The notes under the pieces are model-generated. The model had not been told where the DNA came from, did no database searches, and saw only the letters and a list, made by a program, of their open reading frames with translations. 64,000 nucleotides of DNA from Ceriagrion tenellum. Lineage: Eukaryota; Arthropoda; Insecta; Odonata; Coenagrionidae. Below are positions 45,105-56,800 of the stretch, in pieces. The DNA lies in NCBI GenBank assembly GCA_963169105.1, contig OY720642.1:75866716-75930715 (forward strand), in the 5' to 3' direction. The first letter of the stretch is position 1. Each line of letters opens with the position of its first letter. The position numbers and the translations under genes were made by a program.

Positions 45105-45760
45105 GGAAAAAAGAATTCTAAAAAGTTTGAGAACTCGGCAAATATAAGTAAAAAAAGAGTTTAAGGAAATGAGTTGCCAAGTGTTTTATATGGAGCATGG
45201 TTATGCATGATTCGGAAACGTGGGTAATGAGGAAAAAGGAAGACGAACATCTGGTAAACTTTGAGATGTGGTCATGGCGAAAAATGGAGAAGATACGGTT
45301 TAACAGATAAGGTTAAAAATAAGGAGGTATATGACAGGATTGGAAAGGAGAATTACAGGTTAAAAGGATATGAGAACGGTCGACCAGATGTCGTTTTTGG
45401 TCGTAATGCCATACGTATTAAACAGAGTAAGTTTTATTTTCGGAAAATTTGGTTCAACTATTGTAATCCTATTGAATGTATTCAAAAATGTTTCCACATT
45501 CAATGGTACGCCTCCTTTTAAAGTCATCCAGAGGGTCTATATAGATTAAGATGAGCTAGGAAAATTGGATAGGGCACATATTACGAAGAGATTGTCGGCA
45601 ATAAGTCATAGTATGATGAAAGATTGACGAAAAAAAGGAAGAGGAAGGAGGAGATATTGTTTCGTGACATATAATGAGAGGAGAGACATACATAGCGATG
45701 AAGAACCCAACTTAAAAATGAAATGCCTGGAGACAACAATTCCATTGAGATGTGGAAAAA
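45105..45760 (+). pseudogene. LINE (A-related) RT C-terminal domain, interrupted
   Basis: Readable pieces on the plus strand: MHDSETWVMRKKEDEHLVNF, EMWSWRKMEKIRF, (stop) TDKVKNKEVYDRIGKEN, then after 45545 a GKL.RAHITKR piece and MRGETYIAMKN with a Trp/Arg-rich end. This follows the YGSETW ... FE.WCWRRM.KI ... N.EV..RI... GH..RR order of LINE C-terminal domains. The short element 45380-45545 sits between the RI(GK)E block and the GH..RR block. Dead by stops and insertion. Confidence 0.75.
45380..45545 (+). mobile_element. Short unknown insertion element, intact copy
   Basis: Runs from TCGACC to GGGTCTAT. It matches 46911-47276 once the LINE piece inside the latter is removed: shared blocks TATTAAAC.G.GT..GTTTTATTTTCGG, ATGTTTCCACATTCAAT and the end CAG.GGGTCTAT. 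About 165 bp, no coding, no clear terminal repeats. Confidence 0.7.
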
Positions 45761-45917
45761 GATGGATACACATAAAGAATATATCAAAACCGTGATCGAT
45801 TGGAAATATATTTTGACTGTACAAAGTGAGAAATTAATTCTTATAGAAAATCGATCTTTAACCAAAATAATTGCGCATTTAATAAAACTTAAACTGGAAG
45901 GCCCTCGTATGAAAAAG

Positions 45918-46480
45918 TATGTGAGAGATGCTACTTCGTTCTGGTTAGGCCACATCTTGAATACTCTGCGAGCATTTGGGACCCTGGTCATGAAGATTCG
46001 TCCGAGAAAATTAATGAAATACAAAGAAAAGTTGCACGTTTCGTTATAATCTGCTACAAACAAACATTCAGCATTCCTCAACTCTTTGAGGGATTAAGGT
46101 AAGAGCCTCTAGAGACTCAGAGGCTACACACTAGACTTAGCTTGCTCGAGAAGTTCAGAACTGGTGTTTTTCATAGCGATACGGAGACTATTATTATGAC
46201 GCCTCACTACTTTTCTATGTCTGACGTAAGTGTTAAAAATGAGAGATTCATTGCCAAACAGATAGGTACAGAAAATCGTTCTTTCCGCACAAAAATAAGC
46301 GACCGCAATTAAAACTGAGCTCCACTAAATACACTCCCACAGTTACACGTCACCATTTCACCTCCCAAAACCTGATCTCTAACAACTTTACACGGCTCTT
46401 GTCCTAATAACCCTTGCCACACGCCCATTCAGCGTCTCGCAGGGTAGTGTGTAGATGTAAATGTAGATGTAAACAACTTT
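45918..46480 (+). pseudogene. LINE B: RT C-terminal domain and tail
   Basis: The frame reads CYFVLVRPHLEYSASIWDPG, then EKINEIQRKVARFVIICYKQ, a stop, then TRLSLLEKFRTGVFHSDTE, IIMTPHYF, FIAKQIG and a decayed end. This is the (L)VRP.LEYA..VWDP ... I..IQR.AARF segment just after the RT palm of Jockey/CR1-like elements. The tail ends in TGTAGATGTAAATGTAGATG at about 46451-46478, a short-repeat 3' end. This copy extends further 5' than 14585 and 61376. Inactive. Confidence 0.88.
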
Positions 46481-46910
46481 TTCAGCTATTAAATAAATGC
46501 AGATTAAATTCTAATTAGTTTCTTCCATACTTAATTTATTGATAGCTTCCGCTTCCCGTTAACCGATGAAGTATATCTTGCCCAAAATATCGTGCCGAAT
46601 ACAGTAGTATATATAGAAATGCGGATGCAAAAATCGATCTTGAGAAAGTTTGCCCTGGGATCGCCCATTACGTAGATCACCCCTTCTCCACCCTTCCCGT
46701 TCCTCGATCTCAGAACCCTCCCTGACCTCCTATTAGCACTTCCTCTGCGCATCCCCATCCATTTCTATTCATCATTCTACGGCTAGACTATCTTTCTCTC
46801 CTATCTCACCCATTTATCTTTCATTCCGGCTCCATTCATTCGTTCTGATTCCCCTCGAGTCGATGGATGGCTTTGAATGGAGGTTGCGGGGGAAAAGCCT
46901 TGCATCTCTG
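46481..46910. other. No recognised feature; C/T-rich 46680-46850
   Basis: No motif in the short frames here. Confidence 0.5.
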
Positions 46911-47276
46911 TCGACCTGATTTAGTTTTTCGTCGGTAAATGCCAGGCCTATTAAACGGGGTTTGTTTTATTTTCGGGAAGTCGGTTAAATTATTGTTATC
47001 CCATGGAATATTTGTGAAAAACATATTTGAAAGCAAAATAGAGGGAAAAAGTTCAGAGAGGAAGACCCAGAAACAGGTTCATGGACCAAATAAAGAGGAA
47101 AGTACACAGGAAGAGATACCAGTAGGTAAGGGAACTAGCAGTAGACAGGGAAGGGTGGAGGGCTGCAGTCAACCAATCTTAGGGTTGAACGACCAGTGAA
47201 TAAAAGAGTGTTTTCGTTCATGTTTCCACATTCAATCACACTCTTCCATTTCATGACGTCCAGTGGGTCTATTTGG
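46911..47276 (+). mobile_element. Short unknown insertion element, split by LINE A
   Basis: Left part 46911-47008 and right part 47210-47276 together match 45380-45545; the LINE A tail lies between. The host element is therefore older than this LINE insertion. Confidence 0.7.
47011..47208 (+). pseudogene. LINE A: 3' tail fragment
   Basis: Matches the last ~200 bp of the family: FVKNIFESKIEGK, a frameshift, GRPRNRFMDQIKRK, ELAVDREGWRAAVNQS, then AATAAA near the end (47201). It is one of the more recent-looking copies because it splits another element. Confidence 0.85.
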
Positions 47277-47404
47277 GGTCATAATATTAGTTTTGATGCG
47301 AAATACATGTTGTAAATTCGCCACAATCATGTTGCTTGTAAAATGCTGGAGAGTATAATTTTCTCACAACTTAATTCGTACACACTCTTCATGGATGCGG
47401 CACA

Positions 47405-47470
47405 CAAGTGTCTTATCAGGATAGTTGATGATGGCAATACATGGCCTTTTGAAACTACCTAAAAGTACTA
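47405..47470 (+). repeat. Hammerhead-like motif
   Basis: TTGATGA (47425-47431), a TGGC/GGCC-type stem with loop AATACAT, GAAAC (47451-47455), then TACC and AATAAG. The C of the first box is T. Single, no inverted partner. Confidence 0.45.
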
Positions 47471-47723
47471 CCTTGGAGTGAAATAAGTTGATTCAATCAA
47501 AAATTAAACTACGTGGGTTCTCTAAGTTTTCTTTTGACACACTCAATTTTGCAATGATATTCCGTAAAGTCTTGGTTATAGGCATCGCTGACAAAATGTA
47601 TTGTGATTTTTGGCTTATTAACAAGTCTCAATTGAGTATATAAGGAAGAGTTTTTAGATGAAAAAGAAATCATTTGAATTCAATTCTTTCAGGCGTAACC
47701 TGGTGGAAGTTCATTATTGAATA

Positions 47724-47920
47724 ATAATAACAATAATAATTTCTTTATACCTAACAGCCGAAGCCAATTACTAAGTATTTAATACATGGACGCACACACA
47801 CAACCATGCCCAGGGAGGTGTAAATATCCTACCCAGGCGGGACTTGAACCTGCGACCTTCGGTTTGGCAGGCGAGGACTTCTCCAAGGACTTTATCCCGC
47901 CGCCACCGAGGCCGGCTGTA
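47724..47920 (-). mobile_element. tRNA-derived SINE (family of 38664)
   Basis: The minus strand starts CAGCCGGCCTCGGTGGCGGC and continues through GAAGGTCGCAGGTTCAAGTC (B-box GGTTCAAGTCC), GCCTGGGTAGGAT and GGGCATGGTTGTGTG to a 3' AATAATAAT-type tail at about 47724-47745. Full length; a GAAGTCC...-type duplication enlarges the head. Confidence 0.85.
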
Positions 47921-48019
47921 TGTAAATATATATAAATCATGACTATACCAATAATGTTTGAATCTACAGTTTTATTTATTGGTAACGCTAGTAACAACGC
48001 CACTGCGTCTCCTTCCTGT

Positions 48020-48095
48020 GCGTGAAGGTAACTAAAAATGGCGTCGTAGCGTTGAAACTAGTTGTTCCAATAAAGAACACTGTGGATTTAAACAT
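48020..48095 (+). repeat. Hammerhead-like motif with AATAAA
   Basis: CTAAAAATGGCG (from 48032), CGTT, GAAAC (48054-48058), TAGTTGTTCC, AATAAA (48069-48074), GAACACTGTGG. The first box is degenerate, but the GAAAC...AATAAA...TGTGG order equals that at 31596 and 22699. Confidence 0.4.
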
Positions 48096-50530
48096 AATAT
48101 TTATTGTCATAAGTTATTCAAATAATTTGTATTGATATAAGTATTACTTTATTCGAATATTTTTCATATTTAGGTATTTTTTAAAAAGTTTTACCATGTA
48201 GTAGTTTTACTTGGAGTTGAAACTTTGTCATGCTTTTCCTCTGATCCAGCCTTGACGTTGCAATACCTATCAATTGAGAAATTCTCGTGCCTCTTGTCAC
48301 CCATTTCTTTGAAATCTTCATTTTTTTAAAGCTATGCTGCACAACTGCAGTTTTCCCCGAAGTCCTCGATGCCTGAGTTTTCTTTCATGTGCAATAGACT
48401 CTGGGTTGTTTATCATACTTATCCCTCCGTCGGCAACTTTCTAACTTCAAAAGACTCAATTTAAAAAAAAAAGATAAAACCACAGGTGTCCTCCCGATCG
48501 ACTCTTTTTCCTCCTCCCTCTATCTTTACATTTGGAGACCAGCCGATCGTTTTACGCAATTCCCTCATCCTACCATTTAAGCTAGATTGTGTTAAATTCC
48601 GCCACCCCTGCCCTAAACCGTTCTCCGCAATACCCCCACAAAATTATAATGAGGACCGGAAAGTTACCTCCCCTTCCCTCCTGCTCCCATTCCCTTGGCG
48701 ACAAATATTCTCCCCGTATTTTCCTTTTGTCGGCACTAATGAATTTCGGGGTGGCATTTGACCCGACCACTGAACCTGCCATTGACTAAATAATAATGGA
48801 AGATTCAGTCGTCTCCGCAAAGGACCTTTTTATGCAAATTCCCGGTTGGACCTGTCTTCTCCTGCCAACCCGTCTTGATGTAAGATAAGGCCAATATTTT
48901 TGTTCCAAGTCTAATATTTATTCAAGGAGATACGATCTCTTTCTGCTCAATGCCGTTCCGTACGAGTTAAAACAAGCCTCAAAACAAATTGCAATGTTCA
49001 GGTATAAATTAATATTAAATCGGGAGAGTTGAAAAAGAAATTGAGTTGAGGCGTGTACACTGAACAGTCAAGCTGATGTTGGGAATTTTGGATGGTTTGG
49101 ATGATGAATTGATTAGGCCTAACAAAGACCACGCATATTCTAGTTACTTCTCAGTGGTTCCACCTTACCTTCATGATGGCAACATACGATTCATGTTTAC
49201 CAGACTTACGCTTCTCGCGGTTAAGTGTTCGTTTGTTGCTCGCCACAAGCTTTACGCAAGTAATCTGGATATTCGTCCCTGGTCTCCTTAATTTGACGCA
49301 CGATTGTATTAAGGACACTTGCTGTGAGCCTTTAAACACTAATTTAGAAGGCTTGTAATGACATATTGCTGAGGCTTCTTTTGACGGGTATAAAATATAC
49401 GCTCCGGAGAGATATGTCGCGACTACTGTACCGCACCACAGTTCCATACGTAATTGTAAGTCAATTCCGACATGTGTTGGCACACGGCAATAAAAATCAC
49501 TTGCGTCACAGGTGGTATAACCTGCCGACCAATCTGACAGAGTTCAATTACTATTGTTTCTTTTGATAAGTCCATTCTTTAAACATTTTTTAATGATTTA
49601 AAGGTGGTCGGTTGTTGCGCAGGATACTGACTGTGGTATTTTAAAAAAATAATATGAGATTGACCATGCAAACCTCAAAAAATACAAGAGAATACATATA
49701 CATTATGGGATAAAAAGTATTTTTGGCTAACTTGTACTTAGAAAACGGTATCAGCATCTAATTTCTCGGACAATGGAATCCCATCTTCCTGTCATGTATG
49801 CTAACATTCTCTGCTTTATATTTTATTATCTCAAATATTCGCATTGAGGCTAAATTAGGCTTGTATACCATTTATTTATACACTTTTCTGTTCATTGTCT
49901 TGATATAAAATGTGTAATTATCGCAAAAGAGTGTGAAATAGCGATTTTTTTTCATTCTCAATTTTAATACTAGGTATCAATGAACTCTTATTTGTTCTTA
50001 GAGTACTTTTTGAGATGGTAGATACAGCAAATTTTTCTTCATTTTTTATGCGCAAATAACTTATCACTAATCATTTAGTGCGCAAGTATTAGTAATATAT
50101 TATAACTATTTTTTTTGCTAACGGAGAGAGTAGTTTTAGGTTTCAATCGTTAAATAACTTGAATGATTTTTTGTATAATTTCTTGAACACGAAACTATGT
50201 ACACCCCATTTCCTTTTTCCCTCTGATGAATCAACTTCTGCACCTACTTTTTCCTTCTCCTATTTTCCGAACCAATCCCTTCTCATTTTTAAATTGAAAT
50301 AAATAGAAATTCTTTGCTACAAAATTAAATCAGTCGACGCATTGCAGGATAGCGGAATTAAGTCATTTACTGAGTTCATTCACATATGTTTGTAGCTTGA
50401 GATGAATATTCGTGTGGATACCGTGAAGATTGTAGAGTTCACTTGTTTCTATCACCACGCACAAATTCAGAATGGGATTTTTTAGTGTAACCTTACTCAG
50501 CTCTTGATGGTTTCTGGCAAACGTTTCGAG
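48096..50530. other. No recognised gene
   Basis: C-rich 48480-48790 has three overlapping motif-free frames. Around 49076-49566 both strands have open frames up to 110 codons (49151-49483 minus) with ordinary residue mix; none is recognised. The remainder is AT-rich. Confidence 0.4.
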
Positions 50531-50644
50531 TTTGACTGCGTCTTGAGCATTTTTAGCCCCACGTTTCAGCAAAATCACTTCACCTCACTTGAATACGCTC
50601 ACAATCGGAAACGTTGGGCTAAAAATGCTCGAAACGCAGTCAAA
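50531..50644. repeat. Inverted duplication of a coding-like segment
   Basis: 50531-50567 and 50608-50644 are inverted copies (34 of 37 bases). The minus strand through the left arm encodes KRGAKNAQDAVKLETFARNH and the plus strand through the right arm KRWAKNARNAVKLDKFTRKH. The protein-level similarity extends beyond the DNA arms. The minus frame spans 50363-50578 and the plus frame 50504-50803. Identity of the peptide is unknown. Confidence 0.7.
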
Positions 50645-51199
50645 CTTGACAAATTCACCCGTAAACATCCAGAATGCCTGCTAGTTGTTGATTTAATGTT
50701 TAAACACTCATCAAGCACTATTAAGATTTGCTCATTTCTGCAATTTAAATTCTTCTGTGAATATTTCTGCCTTGGCCGGGGCTCCTCTTCGTATTCTCCG
50801 TGAACCTTTCCCATCACCTTCATCACCAACTATGACTGGGGCTGAAATTCTACGCTGGATCATTAGTGTGGGATCAAGACACCCGCCAATCAAAACGTCA
50901 TTGGATAACGGGTTATAGAAATGAGGTGTCAAAACTTCACGCGTGGGTACACCGGCTCAAGATTTTTACCTGATGGGAAAAGCGATTTCATCACGCTTCC
51001 AGCATGGGTGAATAGCAGGCAGGCCGACCATCCTTACCGTATGTTTCGAGTCCCATCATTGATTTCGATTAAATTCGTATGTGGCCATGCCAAGCAATTG
51101 TGAGAGAACCTTTTGAGAATACTATGCAGAATAATTATTTACCAACAATACCTTTATATGTGTGGAAGTAATTCTTAATAATTTTACCACGTTTTAATT
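50645..51199. other. No recognised feature
   Basis: The right-hand frame of the inverted duplication ends at 50803; nothing else is supported. Confidence 0.45.
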
Positions 51200-51385
51200 A
51201 ACTAGCTTTCTTGTCTGTCTGTTTGTCTGTTCGGTACAAGTTTTGCAATCGATTTTAAAGCAACTTCTCGATGAGCTAGAGACCTGAAATTTAAAACATG
51301 GCTCAGAACTGAATGATTATGCAATAATATGCAATAACAATACGAATAGATTACAATAATTAATAATAATAATAATAAATAATGA
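51200..51385. repeat. TGTC microsatellite plus dispersed-repeat-like block
   Basis: TGTCTGTCTGTTTGTCTGTT (51213-51232) leads into TACAAGTTTTGCAATCGATT and GATGAGCTAGAGACCTGAAA, a block that looks like the edge of a dispersed repeat but which I cannot assign. An ATAATAAT run lies at 51361-51385. Confidence 0.35.
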
Positions 51386-53130
51386 TATAAGTTAGCACTA
51401 GAGGAAAAATCTGTGCACGAAATGGAAAAGCCTGTGTCATCGACTGCGATATTATTGATGAATTCATTCGTCTTATCTGCTGAACTGTACAGTTCGATTG
51501 GTAGATTGGTATAATAATTTCCCATTTCAGATATGATTACACAAGACTAAAATGCAAAAAAATAATTATTTACTTTTTATCTGTGATGGAAATGTGTGAT
51601 ACAAATTGATATTTGGTGAAAAAATCAGGTGGTGTTTTTTATATTTTTTATCACTGGTTTCTCAAAGTGCGGATGAATAATCAATACTTCCTTAATGAGT
51701 TTCATTCAAAATAAGTGAAATCAAAGCTTTAGGTCGGTTAATATGAGCTTTTTTTAGTTCAATCTCTGTAAAAACTTTCTTTCAACGTTCAACTTCTTTC
51801 CAGCTATAACTACTTATACGCTACCTATTAATTTTTATCTTGAAATGCATTACTTGAGATCTCAGTTTTTGGAATGGTAGGGCAGATATTTTTATCATGG
51901 TCTATACGTAATGCATTCAGGTATATTTTTTCCCAATGCCTTGTCAAATTTTATGTCAGAAATGTAAATCTGTTATGTGGTTAAAGGGCTCTATGGATAT
52001 CACGATAAAGCCGTGAATAATAAAAGAAACCGACGGCACATAAAGTCCAAGGATATATTCTTGGTTTAATAAGTAAACTTCACGTATTTAGTTTTCATGA
52101 GCCTAATTCACTCAGGAAAGCATGCATAAAACATTCAGTGCCACCATAATGAGTGCCTCTTTCGGACTTGTCTCTGAGGCTCCGTTTTGGAGAAGTCCAT
52201 GTTTGGAGTCAATTCGTGCTCATGAGGTAGGTAAAAAGCCATCCAAATGAGTAAGTTTTTGATAGCTACGCTGATTTGGAGTAGACGAAAGATAAAAAGA
52301 GTATGTCGGAACAAGTCTGTGACTTGTAACGATTTGATGCCTATCAATCTTGAGTGTAGATCATTAAACAGTGTATTATTAGTACAACCTACTAATAAGA
52401 GCTCTATGGAAACGCTCCAATGAGAGAAAAACGCTTGGCGTATCATATGGTGCTATAATAAAGAAATAAAGTGATAGTTCATTGCACGAAAGTTACTTCT
52501 TGTAAATAATTTCTTCACTGCATTACTTGTAGTACCACTGTTAACCTTGATGTGTTAGAAATGCGAGTTTCTATTTTAACCATGCAACAGATGAGTTCCG
52601 TGTTGATATTAATGCCTCTAATACGTGGGCGCTAAATACTAAAATGAGATCACTACATCTAAAGATAGTTTCTAGGAAAATGCGTTTCGTCTACTCCTCC
52701 CGTAAATCAGTTGTACTTGGTGCTTTCGAGAACTGCTACCCCGTGAGGATATATATTAAAACTATGGATTTGACTTCTTCTTATAAAAAAATACACGCTA
52801 AAGCCGTCAGGCAGAATTTTTTGTTATGAAATTGAAAAAAAACTGACTCCGAAGAAATGAAAAAATGAAATTTCACTTTAGCACAGAGCTCTCCACGTTT
52901 ATAAATACACTTATTTCGCATAATTCATCGGCCCAAATAATAAATATTAGAGTTTTATGTTTATCAAAAATGTTCAATTTTCTATAAATAACATTTTTGA
53001 TGCAGGTAGACAGCTTCATGGCTCTTAATAGTAACTTTTTGAGTGTGAATTTTTCCTAAAGGGAATAAAATTCATGGCCACCTTGCCTTTCGTAGCTGGT
53101 ACATTAACTCTTAAAATCAGGATGAAGATA
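51386..53130. other. AT-rich, no gene recognised
   Basis: Frames 52135-52446 (minus) and 52644-52829 (plus) have no known motif. Confidence 0.5.
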
Positions 53131-53512
53131 TCAAGTTGCTACTCCCCAATCTTTTCCAGCAGAGCAGAAAATCGACCAATAGAAACAAGGTGTGTTCTCA
53201 CTTGATATTCCCACCTTGAACTCCAATGCGACCTTTTGGTTTTGGTGTCTCTGTTTTGGTTTTGCCTCGAGATTAAGTGTCTTCCCCTTCTGAGACGTTC
53301 CGGAGAAATTCAACCATGAAAACATTATCCCCCGTCTTATTTTCACAAAGTTCCTGGGTACGAATGCGGTTAAAAAAATGAGAAAATTTGGGTAATATCT
53401 CCCGGAAAATCGTGCGTAAGAAATCTTCTGGTGCCGTTTGTTTGGGTCTGAATCCAGTGTATGCACGAAGAGAAGGATTGGAGAGCAAGTCGCGAGCAAA
53501 AATAGTGTCCAT
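53131..53512 (-). other. Unassigned overlapping ORFs
   Basis: Two minus-strand frames overlap: 53512-53273 (79 codons, MDTIFARDLLSNPSLRAYTG ...) and 53499-53131 (122 codons). The first has the more ordinary, charged residue mix (EDFLRTIFREIL). If coding, a frameshift near 53280 would join them. No family recognised; it may be a fragment of an unrecognised transposon protein. Confidence 0.2.
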
Positions 53513-53908
53513 TACATCAAAGAAAGCATTACTTCACGAATGTTAAAGTAAACAAGCGATCGGCAGAATAATTTACGAATTCAAGTAAAATGAAAGTAGG
53601 AGCAAGACTTTTAAACTGATTTTTGTTTCTGTCAAATACGGCTTTGACTATCTATTGAAAAAAGCCGTGAAAAAATTTCCGTGCTTTTTATTTCCCCTCA
53701 AACAAGTAGTCCTCAATGTCATTACGTATTCTATTCATTCAAAACTCTACCGGAGGGTGGGTTACAGATTTATATATTTCATTCAAGCTTTCCTATCAAG
53801 TTACAACTCTTTTTGGGAATAAAATCAATGGTTGGCGAATTCACTTTATGGAAATTACGATTCATGTTAAGAATGAAACCAACTTAGTTTTTTCCACCAA
53901 TATATTTA

Positions 53909-53952
53909 ACCATAAATCAACCGGTTTCGGCCTTTTCAGGCCATTATCAAGA
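53909..53952 (-). repeat. Hammerhead-like motif, strong stem
   Basis: The minus strand reads CTTGATAATGGCC, TGAAAA, GGCCGAAACCGGTTGATTTA. The GGCC/GGCC stem is perfect and GAAAC (53924-53928) intact; the first box is TTGATAA instead of CTGATAA. CGAAACCGGT also occurs at 22698, and AAAACCGGTCG at 13933. Confidence 0.5.
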
Positions 53953-55599
53953 TTACAGAATGAAAATACCCAAAAGACAGTACAGCTTATATACTAAATC
54001 TCCAGGAGAGGGAAGTGGTTGAAATAAGAGGGGGAGGGGGGGAGGAATGAGAAGTGATTGGGCAAACTGCAAGGGAAGGAACAAACAGGCGGTGACGCCA
54101 GGCTCAAGGACTACGGGGATGGAGGTGAGGGTACTGGCACAGAAAACAAGGGTGAGGCGGTTGAAGGGATTATGTCATTAAGTAGTCTCTCCCCGTGCAC
54201 TCTGTGATAATATAGAATTTCAAAATTTTCCAGGAAGTCCAACAACTTTTTGGGACCCTAGAATGTAGGTTTGCTATAAATATTCCTATTTTTTATGCTG
54301 TTGCCATGCCAGTACATGAAGGTATAGTCGTCAGCGATTTCCTGAGATCAGCTCCAAGCGAACCGTCATTATTCCCCTCAATAGCTGTAAAGAGATTGAA
54401 TTTTTCTACACGATTGATGTTTGGTTAAAATTTCCTAAGCTTTCTTCTTCGGCTATTATTTTCCCCATTCATTGTATAAAAAATGCTGGTTTCTTTCCGC
54501 TGTCTTCCAGTCTATCAAACATGTAGAAACACCTTCGCTAGCACCCCAAACAATGCTTAGAGTAGTATACGAGACTGCTGGGCATTTTTTAAATCATTGT
54601 ACGCTTTTAAATTTCCTCGGCACGAAACTCGTACCATAAAGGAATGAAAAGAAACTTCCCTAGCCCGGATGAAAATCGGAACGGTTCCTATTTCGTTCAT
54701 TTGTGACTTCTTTTAAAATATTTTCGTTCCACTTTCGTTACGGAGCCACTTTCGGTGCTACTTTTGGTTCGATTTCATGAACTGAAACTTTATATGAACC
54801 CACTCTAAGCCGTCCCAGAACCATGACTTTAGTTTTGTTCTACCTAAAACTACCCTGTCTCGTTTAAATGATTATAGCTCAGTGAGGGCACTGTACGGAT
54901 GATTGAAAAAAACTGTAACCGGTGGCCGAAAATTAATGAGTCCTTCACTGTTTTCCAACATGATCTCTTATACTACATTAACCCTATTCCGAGTCTTTCT
55001 CGGTGCCTATTGTTTCAAGATAAACTTGGCACTCCAGGTTTTAACCTGATTTGTGTTCAAGTTTCAATAAAAAGTCCATACTCCTTTGGCAGAACACCTA
55101 TTAATGCCAATTTACCTACGTTGAAAGTTTTCCTTTTCCTCTGGAACTGTAGACTCCGGCCATATCATAAGTAAATTAAGCGTGCCTCTACTAGGAAGCT
55201 TAAGTATCTCAATGAATGTACTGTCTCCATAATCCTGTCTCCAAGGGCAAGACAATGATTTTATGTAGCCGTGGTATCATTCATTTTGTTTCACTTCTAC
55301 GAAAATCATATGTTCAAAAATAATCTGCTTTTTAATAAGTGATTTCAAACTTATGAGTTATATATTTTAGATAGTTACGATGTTATATAGGTGCTGTAAA
55401 ATCTGCAAAACCGTGGTCTAATGAAGGGGGTTTTTCATTTTTTTTTCATCTTTCAATATTCTCCCCCGCTCAATATTCTCATAAAATTTTCCCTCCAAAT
55501 ATTTTGCTAAAGGAACTAATATAAGGAGTATTCTGTAAAAGGTTGAAACATAATTGCCCGTGAAAGTAGGTCGTGTGTAGAGCTCTTCGTATTTTATGT
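53953..55599. other. No recognised gene
   Basis: GA-rich 54000-54130, otherwise AT-rich. The frame 54899-55174 (91 codons) has no known motif. Confidence 0.5.
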
Positions 55600-56480
55600 C
55601 CACGAAACAGCAAGGAAGGCAGTCTTAGATGCGTTTAATCTCCACTGGAGAGGGATTAGGACGAACTTAAAAGAAAGATGAGACGAGGCCGGAAGAAACA
55701 AAAGGGAATGGAAGAAATAAAGTAAGGATGAAGTCGGGGGGCAGGAGCAAATGATGAGGTGGTTGCAAAGCAGAGGGGTTGTCATTTCGGCTCTGGGCAG
55801 TGGGTGAGGAGGCGGGGTGGAGCGCTGTGTTACCCGGAGGGTAGAGAGGCGACATCAGACGCAGGACGTCGAGTCTCGGACGTCTGAGGCGAAGTTTTAC
55901 GACGCGGAGCAGCAGTTGAAGAGGGGTTGGAGGGGGGTTGAAGGGGCAGGAGGGTGGAGAGGGTGGACGGCGGTTGGGTGAAAGGGAAAGGGGTGACAAG
56001 AGATACGGAGGTGAAAGGGAATGCGTGGGGGGAAAGGAGGGAGCGTTGGTTGGTCAGCGTCTTGGCTTCTGTTGCTCGAGGAGTGTCTAAAGGGTGGATT
56101 TCGAGGAGGGGACGCTCTGGGTGCAAGGTAAAGATGGCTGGGGGTGACTTGAGAGGAGGACACATGGGGTTTTCGGGGGAGTGAAAGGCGAGCTGGTCTT
56201 CGGAAGGGGTGGCAGTCGTATTATGTGGCGGCATCTAGGGTGAAATGGGGCGGACAGTGTAGGGGGTGGGAACAATAAAAAAGAGAGGGACGGTATCTAA
56301 GCGATTTCCAGAATGAACGGGGGTTGGTTGTCTGTGCCGGGGTCGACACCGATTGTCGGGGTAGAAGCGGTAGCAGTGTGAGTTGGGAGAAGAATGAAAC
56401 GTCATCCCAGGGAAGGGGGCAAGTTTTCGGGGCGAAGCTTTGGGAGCAAGTTAAAAACAACAATGTTATTTGGACCGGCG
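55600..56480. other. Purine-rich (GGAGG) tract
   Basis: The plus strand is strongly G/A-rich. The complementary C/T-rich strand therefore lacks stop codons, and three overlapping Pro/Ser/Thr-rich frames (up to 134 codons, 55830-56234) stay open. No conserved motif. A similar but smaller tract lies at 59660-59865, so both may derive from one unrecognised element. Confidence 0.55.
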
Positions 56481-56639
56481 GGAAGCGGATTTTTTTTTAC
56501 GAGTCTATTTGGATTTTATTGCAAGGGGGTCGATTATTGTGACTGAGGAGAAGGCTCGCGAAAAAAAGAGGATAGTTTTCGTGCTTTTTCACGCGCAACT
56601 GAATGCTCACATGAGCGTGGTTCTTAAATATTTGATGAC

Positions 56640-56800
56640 TGCCTCGGCAGCCAGACTGGTCTAGCAATGCAAAAGTCGCGGGCTCCAATCCTTCGTTGGG
56701 TATGGATACTGGGTACGCCAAGTATAGACGGTGTGATATAATTTGAGAAGATGGATCTCCAAAAACAGAATAAATACTCAACGTCCTTTGGCTCCTTACT
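56640..56800 (+). mobile_element. tRNA-like SINE, separate family
   Basis: The head GCCTCGGCAGCCAGACTGGT, CTAGCA, GTCGCGGGCTCCAATCCTTC has A-box-like and B-box-like (GGGCTCCAATCC) blocks. The body continues to about 56800 (ACGTCCTTTGG). Not alignable with the other SINEs here; single copy. Confidence 0.5.

Noticed and set aside
45581..46081. 166-codon minus-strand ORF, the longest in the window
   Set aside because: It is antisense to clear LINE RT coding on the plus strand (VRPHLEYSASIWDP).
55667..56463. Three overlapping Pro/Ser-rich minus-strand ORFs up to 134 codons
   Set aside because: The strand is C/T-rich, so stop codons are rare in every frame; three frames open together with no motif indicates composition, not coding.
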